The notes under the pieces: model-generated
Database searches by the model: none
Seen by the model: only the letters and a program-made list of their open reading frames with translations
Told to the model about the DNA's origin: nothing
Assembly (NCBI RefSeq): GCF_963259705.1
Contig: NC_081841.1
Coordinates: 115,046,979 to 115,110,978, forward strand
From: Myotis daubentonii
Taxonomy: Eukaryota > Chordata > Mammalia > Chiroptera > Vespertilionidae
Length of the DNA stretch: 64,000 bases
Direction of reading: 5' to 3'
Shown: one piece after another, positions 31,171 to 43,766 of the stretch
Layout: each line of letters opens with the position of its first letter
Numbering within the stretch: the first letter of the stretch is position 1
Made by a program: the position numbers and the translations under genes

Positions 31171-33644
31171 TTTTTTTTTGTGTTTTTTTTTTTAGATTTT
31201 TTTTTCTTTATTAAGGTATCACATATGTGTCCTTATCGCCCTGTTGCCCCCCACAACCCCACCCCCCATTCATGCCCTCACCCCCCTGGTGTCTGTGTCC
31301 ATTGGTTAGGCTTATATGCATGCATACAAGTCCTTTGGTTTATTTTTTCCCCTTACCCCCACCCTCCCCTACATTCCCTCTGAGGTTTAATGGTCTGATC
31401 AATGCTTCTCTGTCTCTGATACTGTTTTCTTCATCAGTTTATGTTGTTCATTATATTCCATATATGAGTGAGGTCATGTGATATTTATTGTTCTCTGACT
31501 GGCTTATTTTGCTTAGCATAATGCTCTCCAGTTCCATCCATGCTGTTGTAGATGTAAGAATTCCTTCCTTTTTTTTTTTTTTTTTTTACCACAGGGTAGT
31601 ATTCCATTGTGTAGATGTACCACAGTTTTTTAATCCACTCATCTGCAGATAGGCATTTAGGCTGTTTCCAAATCTTAGCTATGGTAAATTGTGTTGCTGT
31701 GAATATAGGGGTGCATATATTCTTTCAGATTGGTGTTTCTGGTTTCTTGGAATATATTCCTAGAAGTGGGATCACTGGGTCAAATGGAAGTTTCACTTTT
31801 AGTTTTTTGAGGAAACTCCACAGTGGCTGCACCAGTCTGCGTTCCCAAATGCAGTGTAAGAGGGGTCCTTTTTCTCTGCATCCTCTCCAGCACTTATGAT
31901 TTATTGATTTGTTGATGATAGCCATTCTGACAGGTGTGAGATAGTACCACATTGTCATTTTGATTTGCATCTCTTGGATGATTAGTGACTTTGAGTATGT
32001 TTTCATATGTCTCTTGGCCTTCCTTATGTCTTCTTTCAAAAAGTAACTATTTAGGTCCATTACCCAATTTTTGATTGGGTTGTTTATCTTCTTTTTGTTA
32101 AATTGTATGAGTTCCCAGTAAATGTTGGAGAATAAACACTTATCGGTGATAACATTGGCAAATATGTTTTCCCAAGCAGTGGGCTTTCTTGTTGTTTTGT
32201 TGATGGTTTCTTTTGCTGTGTAAAAGCTTTTTTTATATATGTATATAGTTCCATTTGTTTACTTTCCCTTTAGTTTCCATTGCCCTAGGAGCTGCATTGG
32301 TGAAGATATTGCTTTGGCATATGTCGAAGGTTTTGCTGCCTGTGGATTCCTCTAGTATTTTAATGGTTTCCCTCCTTAGGTTTAAATACTTTATCCATTT
32401 TGAGTTTATTTTTGTGTATGGTGTAAGTTGGTGGTCTAGTTTCATTTTTTTTTTGCATGTATCTGTTCAATTTTCTGAACAACATTATTGAAGAGACTGT
32501 TTTGATTCCATTGTATGTTCTTGCCTCCTTTGTCAAATACTAATTGAGCATTGTGGATTGGGTGGATTTCTGGGTTCTCTATTCTATTCCATTGATCTAT
32601 ATGTCTGTTCTTGTGCCAGGACCAGGCTGTCTTAAGAGCAGTGGCTTTGAAATACAGCTTGATATCTGGTATTGAGATCCCACCTACTTTGTTATTCTTT
32701 CTCAGGATCACTGCAGCTATTCGGGGTCTTTTTTTTTCCAGATTAATTTTTGGAGAGTGTTCTAGGTCTGTGAAATATGCCATTGGTATGTTGGTGGGGA
32801 GTGAATTGACTCTATAGATTGCTTCGGGTTGTGTGGACATTTTAATGATGTTGATTCTACCAAACCATGAACATGGTATGTTCTTCCATCTGTTTATGTC
32901 TTCCTCTATCTGTTTTATCAGTGTCCTGTAGTTTCGTGAATACAGGTCTTTTACCTCCTTAGTTAAGTTTATTCCTAGGCATCTTAATGTTTTTGGTGCA
33001 ATGATAAATGGGATTGTTTTTAGTCTCTCTTTCTGTAAGTTCACTATTGGTTTATAGAAATGTCATTGATTTCTTGGTGTTAGTTTTGTACCCAGCTATA
33101 TTGCCGAATTCATTTATTAAGTCTAATAATTTTTTGATGGAGTCTTTAGGGTTTTCTACATACAGTATCATGTCATCTGCGAATAAGGATACTTTTATTT
33201 CTTCTTTTCCAATTTGGAGGCCTTTATTTCTCCTTGTTGTCTGATTGCAATGGCTAATACTTCCAGTACTATGTCGAACAGGAGTGGTGCGAGTGGGCAT
33301 CCCTGTCTTGTGCCTGTTCTTAGGGAAAATGGTTTTAATTTTTGCCCATTGAGTATGATGCTGGCTGTGGGTTTGTCATATATAGCTTTTATTATTTGAG
33401 GTATGATCCTTGTATTCCCACTGGCTCAGAGTTTCTCTCAAGGAAGGGTGTGGGGTATTTTCAAATGGTTTTTTCTGTATCAATTGATATGACTATGTGA
33501 TTTTTATCTCTCAATTTGTTTATGTGATGTATCACGTTTATTCATTTGCAGATATTGTACCATCCTGGCATTGCCAGGATAAATTCGACTTGGTCATGGT
33601 GTATGATCTTTCTGATGTAATGCTATATCTGATTTGCGAGAATT
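31171..33644 (-). pseudogene. LINE-1, 5' truncated (minus strand)
   Basis: A T-rich end near 31171 and the reversed 3' UTR (31200-31540) are followed by ORF2 C-terminus and reverse transcriptase to 33644. ORF2 is open in pieces, the best being 32442-33044 and 33052-33300 on the minus strand, joined by a frameshift. It is truncated in the reverse transcriptase N-terminal part. Another minus-strand L1 begins at once. Confidence 0.88.
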
Positions 33645-33923
33645 TTCTTTCTTTCTTTTTTTTTATTGCTTTAAGTATTTCAAAGAGTATTACATATGTC
33701 TCCCTTCCCCCCCCTTGACAATCCCCTAGCCTCCCCTACCCCCCAGTGTCTTATGTCCATTGGTTATGCTTATATGCATGCATACAAGTCCGTTGGTTTA
33801 TCTCTTACCCACCCTCCTCCTGCCCTCCCACCCTCCCCAGCCTTCCTGCTGTAGTTTGACAGTGTGTTTGAGGCAGCTCTGCTTCTGTATCTATTTTTGT
33901 TCATAAGTTTAAAATGGTCATTA

Positions 33924-34910
33924 TTATACAGAAATGAGTGACATCATGTGGTATTTTTCCTTCATTGACTGGCTTATTTCACTTCGCATAATGCTGTCCA
34001 GTTCCATCCATGCTGTTGCAAATGGTAAGAGTTCCTTCTTTTTTATAGCAGCATAGTATTCCATCGTGTAGATGTACCACAGTTTTCTAATCCATTCATC
34101 TACTGATGGGCACTTAGGCTGTTTCCAGATCTTAGCTATGGTGAATTGTGCTGCTATGAACATAGGGGTGCATATATCCTTTCTGATTGGTGTTTCTGGT
34201 TTCCTGGGATATATTCCTAGAAGTGGGATCACAGGGTCAAATGGGAGTTCCATTTGTAGTTTTTTGAGGAAACTCCATATTGTCTTCCATAGTGGCTGCA
34301 CTAGTCTGCATTCCCACCAGCAGTGCACAAGTGTTCCTTTTTCTCCACATCCTCTCCAGCACTTGTCGTTTGTTGATTTGTTGATGATAGCCAGTCTGAC
34401 AGGTGTGAGATGGTACCTCATTGTTGTTTTGATTTGCATCTCTCGGATGATTAGTGACTTTGAGCATGTTTTCATATGTCTCTTGGCTTTCTGAATGTCC
34501 TCTTTTGAAAGGTGTCTATTTAGATCCTTTGCCCATTTTTTGATTGGATTGTTTATCTTCCTTTTGTTAACTTGTATGAGTTCCCTGTAAATTTTGGAGA
34601 TTAGGCCCTTATCAGATATGACATTGGTAAATATGTTTTCCCACGCAGTGGGTTTTCTTGTTGTTTTGTTGATGGTTTCTTTTGCTGTGCAGAAGCTTTT
34701 TATTTTGATGTAGTCCCATTTGTTCATTTTCTCTTTAGTTTCCAATGCCCTAGGAGCTGTATCAGTGAAGAAATTGCTTCGGCATATGTCTGAGATTTTG
34801 TTGCCTTTGGATTCTTCTAGTATTTGTATGGTTTCCCATCGTATATTTAAGTCCTTTATCCATTTTGAGTTTATTTTTGTGTATGGTGTAAGTTGGTGGT
34901 CTAGTTTCAT
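33924..34910 (-). pseudogene. LINE-1 ORF2 C-terminal region, open for 328 codons
   Basis: The longest clean L1 ORF2 C-terminal stretch in the window. It covers the region after the reverse transcriptase, including the cysteine-rich segment ([15 protein letters not shown], about residues 200-214). The frame is cut off from the upstream reverse transcriptase (35047-35637) by frameshifts, and that part carries a deletion, so the copy cannot retrotranspose by itself. Confidence 0.88.
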
Positions 34911-37697
34911 TTTCTTGCATGTATCTGTCCAATTTTCCCAACACCATTTATTGAAGAGACTATCTTGACTCCATTGTATGTTCTTGCCTCCTTTGTCAAA
35001 TATGAATTGAGCGTATTGTTTGGGGCTGATTTCTGGGCTCTCTATTCTATTCCATTGATCTATATGTCTGTTCTTGTGCCAGTACCAGGCAGTTTTGAGA
35101 ACAGTGGCTTTGTAATACAGCTTGATATCTGGTATTGAGATCCCACCTACTTTGTTCTTTCTCAGGATCGCTGCAGCTATTCGGGGTCGTTTTTTTATTC
35201 CAGATGAATTTTTGGAGAGTACGTTCTAGGTCTGTGAAATATGCCATTGGTATTTTAATGGAAAGTGCGTTGAATTCATAGATTGCTTTGGGTAGTCTGC
35301 ACATTTTAATGATGTTGATTCTACCAATCCAAGAACATGGTATGTTCTTCCATCTGTTTATGTCTTCCTCTATCTCTTTTTTCAACGTCCTGTAGTTTTC
35401 TGAGTAGAGGTCTTTTACCTCTTTAGTTAAGTTTATTCCTAGGTAGCTTAATTTTTTTGGTGCGATTGTAAATGGGATTGCTTTTTTAGTCTCTCTTTCT
35501 GCACATTCACTATTGGTGTATAGAAATGCCATAGATTTCTTGGCGTTAATTTTGTATCCTGCTACATTTCCGAATTTTTTTATTAAGTCTAACAGTTTAT
35601 TGATGGAGTCTTTAGGGTTTTTTAAGTATAATATCATATCATCTGCAAATAAAGACAGTTTACTTCTTTTCCAATTTGGATGCCTTTTATTTCTTCTTCT
35701 TGTCTAATTGCAATGGCTAATACTTCCAGTACTATGTTGAACAGGAGTGGTGAGAGTGGGCATCCCTGTCTTGTTCCTGTTCTTAGGGGAAATGGTGTTA
35801 GTTTTTGTCCATTGAGTATGATGTTGGCTGTGGGTTTGTCATTGATTTGCTAGAATTTTGTTGAGGATTTTTGCTTCTATGTTCATGAGGGATATTGGCC
35901 TCTAATTCTCTTTCTTTCGGTTGTCTTTATCAGGTTTTGTTATTAGGGTAATGCTTGCTTCATAGATAGAGCTTGGAAGTGTGCCTTCCTCTTGAATTTT
36001 TTGGAATAGTCTGAGAAGGATTGGCTTTAGTTCTTCTTTGAATGTTGGGTAAAACTCCCCTGTGAAGCCATCTGGTCCAGGGCTTTTGTTTGCTGGAAGC
36101 TTTTTGATTAGTGTTTCAATTCCATCAGTAGTTATTGACCTATTCAGGTTTTATGATTCTTCCTGATTGAGTTTTGGGAGGTTATATTTTTCTAGGAATG
36201 TGTCTGTATCATTGAGGTTGTCGAGTTTGTTGGAGTAGAGTTGTTTGTAGTATTTTTTTTTTTTTTACAATACTTTGTATATCAGAAGGGTTAGTTGTTA
36301 CTTAACCTCTTTCATTTCTGATTTAGTTTATTTGGGTCCCTTCTCTTTGTCTCCTGGTGAGCCTGGCTAGTGATTCATCAATCTTGTTTATCCTTTCAAA
36401 GAACCAGCTCTTGGTCTCATTGATCTTTTGTATTGATTTTTGGTCTCTATGTCCTTTATTTCTGCTCTGATCTTTATTATCTCCTTCCTTCTGCTCACCC
36501 TGGCCTTTTCTTGTTGCTCTCCTTCTAATGTTTTAAGTTGTAGAGTTAAATGAATTACTCCAATTTTTTCTTGTTTTTTTTTTGAGGTAGGCCTATAGAG
36601 CTATAAATTTCCCTCTCAGGACTGCTTTCATTTTGTCCCATAGATTTTGGATTGTTGTATTTTCATTGTCATTCTTTTTTAGGATGTTTTTAATTTCTTC
36701 TTTGATCTCTTTGATAACCCAATCATTGTTTAATAGCATGCTATTTAGCTTCCAAGTGTTTGATTTTTTTTGATTGTTTTGATTGTAGTTTATTTCTAAT
36801 ATTATGCTATTGTGGTCTGAGAAGATGCTTGATATAATTTCAATTTACTTGAATTTGGAGAGACTTTCCCTGTGATTCAATATGTGTTCTATCTTTGAAA
36901 ATGTCTCTGGTGCACTTGAGAAGAATATGTATTCCATAGCTTTGGGGTGAAATGTTCTGAAGATTTCAACTAACTCCATCTGATCTAGTGAGTCATTTAG
37001 GATTGCTGTTTCTTTGCTGATTTTTTGTCTAGAGGATTTATTCAGTGTTGTCAGTGGGGCATTAAAGTCCCCTACTATGGTTGTATTGTTGTTGATCTCT
37101 CCTCAGATGGGGGCAGGCTGCATGTGGCTGCTGCTTCTCAGGCAAGGGCAGGCTGATCTTTGGACCAGGGTGGGCTGTGTGCAAGTCTGATGCTCCTTGG
37201 ATGGGAGTGCGGGCCACTGGCACAGCTGCTGCTCCTTGGGCGGGGGCAGACCACTTGAGGCTGTCGCTCCAAAACCTGGGGAGGGCTGCTCACAGGGCTG
37301 CTGCTCCTTGGACAAAAGGGGCCTGCTCACATGTCTGCTGCTCACATGGTCGCAGTGCCCTGGGCTAAAGCGTTGGGCTCATCAGAGGGGAGCACGCTTC
37401 AGAACTCACAGGAGCCTATTCCTGAGGTGGCTAGAGTCTCGGTGACTATTGGACCGCAGCCAAGGTAGAAGGTCCCTGGCGGGGGTGGCTGTAGAGTTCC
37501 GGGTGTTATGTGAGGGCACCCTGGTTGGAGGTGAGACTGAGCTCCCAGTCACAACAACTCTCCCTTTCAAAAAGGCGAGGACTCTGAGGAAGATCCGGCT
37601 GCTTGGGACTGTTTGCAATGGTAGCAGAGGCTGCCTAGTTAGGCAAGTCCAGTTAGCCTGCTGCCAAAGGTCCTGCAGGATCTAACTGTGCCTCAGT

Positions 37698-37709
37698 CAC
37701 ACACACACA

Positions 37710-37754
<45 letters not shown>
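37698..37754. repeat. (CA)n microsatellite
   Basis: CA repeat with one interruption, inside part B of the L1 5' region; homologous in position to the (TG)n at 16694. Confidence 0.95.
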
Positions 37755-37758
<4 letters not shown>

Positions 37759-39325
37759 TCACCACACATGACCACACACTCCTCTTTTGCTTTCTCACTC
37801 ACTCATGCTCTCTCCCTCACTGCCGCCTTCTTCCTGCCTCTGTAGTTGGGTCAGGAGTGTTACTGACCCATTCGTGGATGGAGTCTCCTCTTTGGGTGTC
37901 TGGTTATGTGGATCGCTCTCTATCACATTGGCCAAACAGGATAAAATTCACCTCGAGAAGACACGACATAAAGGGAACAAAACATGAATGTACTCATGAC
38001 ACCGATAACCCCAATATAAGTAACCACCAGAGAAAAGAAAATTATAGGAGAGAAAAGAGAGCACAAATGATATCGAAGAGAGAAAAAATGGTATAAGAAA
38101 AAAAGAAAAAGAAGAAAGGGGGAAAAATATATATATATATATGGAGAAAACACCAGAGAACAAACAAGTAAACCAAAACATACAAACAAACAGCAAATTC
38201 CCAGTAAAGAGGGTGGGGGCAGAATCTTATATACAGAAAGTAAGGTTAAGAATTTGATGAATATGGGGAGGACCTCAGTTCAGTATAGAGGAAGTAGAAA
38301 AAGGCTGAGTGGATAAGAAGAAAGAGAAGAAAATAATAGTAATAATAAATTTTAAAAATATTGATTAAAAATAGGATAAAAATAAAATAAAATCAACTAG
38401 AATGATGGGAAAATAATGCAAAAAGAATAGAAAGTAAAAAGAAAATGAAATAAGGAAAATAAAGAAAAAAAAGAGATAACAAATTAATAAAAAAATGAAA
38501 AAGTGAAGTGTTGTTCCTTTGGCTGGTTTAAGATCCCACTCTTCTATACTGTCTGTGGCTTCTCAGTTTCCTGTTGCTGGGACTGAAGGCCTCTCTTTAG
38601 GCCAGTCCCTGTGGACTCTCAGGGACTACCAGATTTTTTTTTTCCTTTGTACCACTCAGGGAATAGTCTGGGTCTGGCTGTATTGGTTGCCTGGAGATTG
38701 CAGGGAGGGGCTATTTCTTCAGGAGAAAATGGCTACCTAGGTCCAGGAACATCAGGTATGACCCAGCGCCAGACTTGTGGGCACCTCTCCTCACCGCAGC
38801 CTCTCCCTAGACTCCACAAGTCTGCACCTCCACCTGCACCTCAGGCATGGGTGAGTGTCTGTATCCAAAAGGTCCTATGAACTAGGTTCAGCAAAGAAAA
38901 GCAAAGACAACAAAGAGAGGAAAGAGCTGCGCTACTGAGAGTCCCTCTCCTCCCAACACTGCATGATCTGGACAGCTGTCCTTAATGGCCCCTCTGGGCT
39001 CAGTTTGTCGTGACTGTAGACCCAGATCTAGAATCTCCTGCCATCAGCAGTCCTGTGGACCTCCTTTCCACAGTCAGATGCTGTGCCTGACCCAAGAGAC
39101 ACAGCCTGAGTGCTGTGTGGTTTCCCTCTGACCCTCTGGGCTCAGAGGTCTCGCAGTTCTCCCCAGCCTAGATCCCTGATTTTACTGTTCTCCAGGTGTC
39201 CTCTGCCCTTCCTGGCTGTGAATTGTCTCACCAACTCTGTCTACTTTGCCAGTTTGTGGTGGATGTTATTCAATTTATTAGCTCATTCTATCTGCTCCAG
39301 GACAAGGCTCAGGACACGTCTGTTT

Positions 39326-39514
39326 ATTATGTCTCTCTCTGCTCTTGGTACTTATGTGGTCTTGGAGACTTTATCATTCAGTCTTTCAGAGTTTATTTAT
39401 ATATAATTTAAGATACTTTAGCTTCTATTTTTACTCTCTTTAATATTTCACAATTTCCCCCCATAGGTTTTGCTAATTTCTTTTTAATTATATTTGTACA
39501 TATTTCATCATTTT
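39326..39514. other. Unrecognised DNA
   Basis: Short AT-rich stretch between the L1 5' end and an old DNA-transposon-like repeat. Confidence 0.35.
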
Positions 39515-39701
39515 TGTTAGTACAGATGCTCTTCAACTTATGATAGGGTTACATCAGGATAAAACCATCAAAAGTTAAAAAAAATCATTAAGTTGGAAAC
39601 ACTATAGCTTAGGGAAGCCTACTTTATTGTGCTCAGAACACTTAACATTTGCCCACAGTTTGGCAAAATCATCTAACACAAAGCCTATAAACTGTTAGCT
39701 A
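39515..39701 (+). mobile_element. Old DNA-transposon-like repeat, left part
   Basis: ACAGATGCTCTTCAACTTATG and CATCAAAAGTTAAAAAAAATC, then TGCTCAGAACACTTAACATT and AAAATCATCTAACACAAAGCC, match a medium-reiteration mammalian repeat that I recognise by content but cannot name with certainty. The right part follows the Helitron at 41431-41516 (CACCATCATAAAGTTGAAAA). The two halves join at A|T. Confidence 0.5.
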
Positions 39702-41430
39702 TCATATCTAATAAAAGAGAAACATGGTAATTAGCCATACCTCCGCTACCCTTCCCATTGGCTAATCAGGGCGCTATGCAAATTAAGTGCCAGCCAAGAT
39801 GGCAGCCAGCAGCCAGGCAGCTTGAAGCAAACATGAGGCTTGCTTGCTTCAGTGACGGAGGAAGCTAATGTTCCCTGACTGCCGCTGCCGCCCTCTGAGC
39901 TTGCAGTTTGACACATTGTTACAAATATAGAAGCTAAACAAACTCCAGAAACCTGCTTTCAGCCAGCCGGGATCTCAGAGCTAGAGTTGAAACAGTGTTT
40001 CGATTATAGAACCCAAACAAACCAGATACCTGCTTTCAGCAGCTGAGGCCTCAGAGCTGGAGCCAAGCCTCAGAGCTACAGCTGGCCCAGAATTAAAAAA
40101 AAAAAAAAAAAGAAAAAGAAAAAAAGGAGCGGTTGGGAGCTTCAGTCCCAGCCTGAAAACAGCCCTCAGCCCCTCACCCAGACTGGCCAGGCACCCCAGT
40201 GAGTACCCCCACCCTGAAGGGGGTGTGACCAGCTGCAAAAAAGCCATCAGCCCCTCACCCAGGCTGGCCAGGCACCCAAGCGGGACCCCCCACCCTGATC
40301 CAGGACACCCTTCAGGGCAAACCAGCCGACCCCCACACATGCACCAGGCCTCTATCCTATATGGTAAAAGGGTAATATGCCTCCCAGCACTGGGATCAGC
40401 AGAGCCGTGAGGCCTCCCGGCACCGGGATCAGCATGACAGGGGGCAGCGCCCAAACCGCCTGATTGCCCTTTGGCTCTGTGTGTGACAGGGGGCGGGGCC
40501 ACAAACTCCCTATCTGACCTGCTCTGTTCGTGACAGGGGAAGGCACCCCAAACCCCTGATCAGCCCTGCTCTGTGCCTGATAGCGGGGAGCTTCCCAACC
40601 CCCTGATTGCCCTGTGGCTCTGTGTGTGACAGGATGCGGCACCCCAACCCCTTAATCGGCCCTGCTCTGTGTGTGACAGGGTAGAGCCATAACCTCCCCA
40701 TCAGCCCTTCCCTGAGTGTGATAGGGTGCAGCGCCCCAACCCCCTGATTGGTCCTGCTCTGTGGGTGATAGAGGGCGGCACCCCAACCACCCCCCATGGG
40801 CCCTGCTCTGTGTGTGACGGGGTAGAGCCATAACCTCCCCATCGGCCCTGCCCTGAGTGTGACTGGCGCATCGTCCCAATCTCCTGATCCGCCCTGCTCT
40901 GTGTGTGACAGGGGGCTGTGCCCCAACTCCCCTATCGGCCCTACTCTGTGAGTGACAGGGGTGGCTCCTCAACCCCCTGATGGGCCCTGCTCTGTGCATG
41001 ACAGGGAGGAGCTCCCCAACCACCTGATCGACCCTGCTCTGTGCGTGACAGTGTACGGAACCCCAACCCCCCTGTGTGTGACAGGGGGTGGTGCCGCAAC
41101 CTCCCCATCAACCCTGCCTTGAGTGTGACGGGGGCAGTTCCCCAACCCCCAGTTGGCCCTACCCTGAGCATGACTGAGAGGGGCATCACAACCTCCTGAT
41201 CCGCCCTGCTCTGTGCATGACAGGGGGTGGAACCCCAACTCCCCAATCGGCCCTGCTCTGAGCCCTACCAGGGGCTGCACCTAGGGATTGGGCCTGCCCT
41301 CTGCCACCCGGGAGCAGGCCTAAGTCAGCAGGTTGTTATCTCCCGAGGGGTCCCAGACTGTGAGAGGGCACAAGCCGGGCTGAGGGCCCCCCACCCCGAG
41401 TGCACAAATTTTTGTGCACCGGGCCTCTAG
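39702..41430 (+). mobile_element. Composite Helitron (A+B form), complete
   Basis: 5' TCATATCTAATAAAAGAG preceded by A, and 3' CTAG (41427-41430) followed by T. The 3' hairpin GTGCACAAATTTTTGTGCAC (41400-41419) is perfect. The internal fusion is at 40354/40355 (CCAGGCCTCTA, then TCCTATATGGTAAAAG). Part A holds ATTGG (39757-39761), ATGCAAAT (39776-39783) and AAGATGGCAGC (39796-39806). Part B holds about 18 units of the 47-base minisatellite (40436-41280). Non-coding. It lies inside an older repeat and is clearly younger. Confidence 0.92.
40436..41280 (+). repeat. 47-base minisatellite in Helitron part B
   Basis: About 18 degenerate units, the same family as at 1820-2690. The penultimate unit variant (GAGCATGACTGAGAGGGGCA) is shared in position with the other copies. 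Confidence 0.9.
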
Positions 41431-41516
41431 TATGATATAATTTATTATGCATATTTCTTTTGCACCATCATAAAGTTGAAAAATTAATTGAGCCATCGAA
41501 GGATGAGACTGCCTAA
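41431..41516 (+). mobile_element. Old DNA-transposon-like repeat, right part
   Basis: Continuation of the repeat at 39515-39701 after the Helitron, ending TTGAGCCATCGAAGGATGAGA, roughly complementary to the left end. Confidence 0.45.
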
Positions 41517-42264
41517 TTTGAAATGGTGTTGTCTTTCATTATATGTTCTATATAGATGTTATTTACATGACTACTATAAATTACTGTATATCAATTGTGT
41601 ACCTTACTAATTCACTGTCCTTAAATCTTAATAATTCATTTTTACTATTTCATATACAACAATAATATTCTATGCAAGTTAAAATATTTTGCCTTCTTAT
41701 TTTTATTTTCTAAACTTTTAAATTTTCTCTGCTAGGATAGTACCTACCAGTCTTATTGAGAGAACCGAATAAATTTAAATATACAATCTTATCTGGCAAT
41801 AGTAAGTGCTATATAGCAGTTTGCTGTTATTTTTCCCTTTGTCACTTGTTTCTATATTACCTTTAGGTATCTTCTGTATCATCCATACCAGTAGTTGTCC
41901 TTCCTTTCTTATCAGGACTTTTACAATATTTATACAAAATTCTCAGTATCTCCTTAGAATCATTTATCTAGTGACTGTTATATACTAGTCACTATGATAA
42001 ATTCTTCAAATACATGTTATGGTGAACAAAGATGGCCTTAATGGAATGTGAAACCTGTAAAAGATACAGAAAGGTGTGCAGATAATTGTGTTATTAATGT
42101 ATTCATCAACTATATCTATAGCTTTAGCCATCCATCTTTTTTTATGACAAGATGGCTTTATTGTCATAATGTATCATCTTCTTGATCAGATACTAAACAA
42201 ATCAATGTATTTCTAAAAACTTAGAGATTTCTGTCTTTTTCATCTACAAATACCCTGCCACTAC
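41517..42264. other. Unrecognised DNA with a MIR fragment
   Basis: Positions about 41733-41830 (AGGATAGTACCTACCAGTCT, AATAGTAAGTGCTATATAGC) look like the 3' part of MIR. I could not identify the remainder. Confidence 0.45.
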
Positions 42265-42425
42265 AACTGGTCGCTATGATGCACACTGACCACCAGGGGA
42301 CAGATGCTCAATGTACAGGATCGGGATCCATTCTGTCTAGATTGGGCCTGTGGGGCTCAGGCTGAAACCAGCTATCTCACATCTCCCAAGAAGTTCCGTG
42401 TTGCAAAAGGGTACAGGCCAGTAAT
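42265..42425 (+). mobile_element. Helitron internal fragment
   Basis: GGTCGCTATGATGCACACTG, CCACCAGGGGACAG and ATGCTCAATG match the inner part of the short Helitron subfamily; the end (AAGGGTACAGGCCAG) resembles its pre-terminal block. Both termini are lost. It keeps one CTCF-like motif (42290-42303). Confidence 0.6.
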
Positions 42426-43135
42426 ATTATCATTCTTCCTTACTAACCACATTTTGTTTTACATTGTACATATTGATATTGTACTTTTAGGAGTGCTGAA
42501 AGGGAAACACTGAAAAGAGGGAAAACATTTAAATCCATAAGAGATACTCGAATGAAAGGTATACCCATTAGCAACCTTGTCCCATCTGTTCTCTTTTACT
42601 GTTCTTTTCCCTTTCCAGATAATCAAATGGAAAAAGCAAAACAGTAAAACAGTCATTCCTTCTTAAAAGTGTTAGAGCAAAAACAGGAAGGTCAGCCAAG
42701 CCAAGGCACAGGCTACTCAGAGGAAACAATGTGATCACTCAGAATCCTGCTTTATTGCAGTCATTAAATAAACAATAAATGATATGACTAGTGATATCCT
42801 ATTCCTGCATAGCACAGATGTTACTTTCTCTAGGTTCATAAAATAGATTAATCGTTGGTTTATTGCATATACCCAGAAACACCTGGCAAACATCCACCCA
42901 CTTTATTCATTTTGGGTATTAAGCCTTAATATAAATCAGTAACAGTACCAAAAAAAAGTGTCTTATTAAATGAAAACAGAAAAATATTTCTATATTCTAT
43001 ATTAAGTGTCACAAAATAATGTGAATTAGAATACAAAAGAAAATGAAAGGAAAAATCAGGTTTTTTAAGTGCTATAAAAGTGGGTCTCATGCGCTCTTTT
43101 TCTTAAAGAAGATAAAGAACTCTAAAGCCTGCAAA
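42426..43135. other. Unrecognised DNA
   Basis: No gene, RNA or repeat family that I can name. Possibly single-copy sequence. Confidence 0.4.
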
Positions 43136-43159
43136 AAAGAAAAAGAAAAAGAAAAAGAA

Positions 43160-43211
<52 letters not shown>

Positions 43212-43219
43212 AAAGAAAA
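43136..43219. repeat. (GAAA)n microsatellite
   Basis: AAAAG and GAAA tetranucleotide repeats, purine-only on the plus strand for about 80 bases. Confidence 0.95.
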
Positions 43220-43283
43220 CAAATAAATCAAAGTTTTTGAGAAGATGATACTATAGGTTTGTTGTTTTAAAAGGCTGGGCATG

Positions 43284-43514
43284 GCCGGAACCGGTTTGGC
43301 TCAGTGGATAGAGCGTCGGCCTGCGGACTGAAGGGTCCCGGGTTCGATTCCGGTCAAGGGCATGTACCTGGGTTGCGGGCACATCCCTAGTGGGAGATGT
43401 GCAGGAGGCAGCTGATCGATGTTTCTCTCTCATCGATGTTTCTAACTCTCTATCTCTCTCCCTTCCTCTCTGTAAAAAATCAATAAAATATATTTAAAAA
43501 ATAAAAAAAATAAT
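43284..43514 (+). mobile_element. Young VES SINE
   Basis: A near-consensus copy: head GGTTTGGCTCAGTGGATAG, B box GGTTCGATTCCGG, body to an A-rich tail (AATAAAATATATTTAAAAAA). The 15-base target duplication AAAAGGCTGGGCATG (43269-43283 and 43515-43529) is perfect. Its low divergence makes it one of the youngest insertions here. Confidence 0.95.
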
Positions 43515-43529
43515 AAAAGGCTGGGCATG

Positions 43530-43751
43530 GCTTGTCTGGTGTGGCTCAGTGGTTGAGCATTGACCTATGAACTAGGAGGTCAGGGTTTGATTCTCCATAA
43601 AGGCACATGCCCAGGTTGTGGGCTCCATCCCCAGTAGGGGGCATGCAGGAGGCAGCCCATCAATGATTCTCTCTCATCACTGATGTTTCTATCCTTCTCT
43701 CCCTCTCCCTTCCTCTCTGAAATCAGTATTTTAAAAAAGCCACACACATAA
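43530..43751 (+). mobile_element. Older VES-type SINE sharing the same target
   Basis: A more diverged VES relative (GTGGCTCAGTGGTTGAGCAT, GGGTTTGATTCTCC, ATCACTGATGTTTCT). It is followed by a third copy of the 15-base target (AAAAGGCTGGACATG, 43752-43766). The younger SINE inserted next to its 5' duplication and reused the target. Confidence 0.92.
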
Positions 43752-43766
43752 AAAAGGCTGGACATG

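Larger units (their letters stand above)
33645..39325 (-). mobile_element. LINE-1 lacking ORF1, nearly complete 5' end (minus strand)
   Basis: The reversed 3' end at 33652 (ATTGCTTTAAGTATTTCAAA) is followed by the ORF2 C-terminus, open at 33924-34910 (328 codons) and 35047-35637, then reverse transcriptase with a deletion of about 300 bases at 35841, then endonuclease sequence to about 37097. There it joins a CAG-rich minisatellite, part B (37680-37900, with (CA)n) and part A to about 39325, where the sense strand starts near GACGTGTCCTGAGCC. ORF1 is absent. Layout matches the plus-strand L1 at 14753, but the endonuclease join is over 100 bases further into ORF2. Confidence 0.85.

Noticed and set aside
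43284..43360. Possible tRNA gene
   Set aside because: The A and B boxes belong to a VES SINE head, with SINE body, A-rich tail and target duplication; no proper cloverleaf end.
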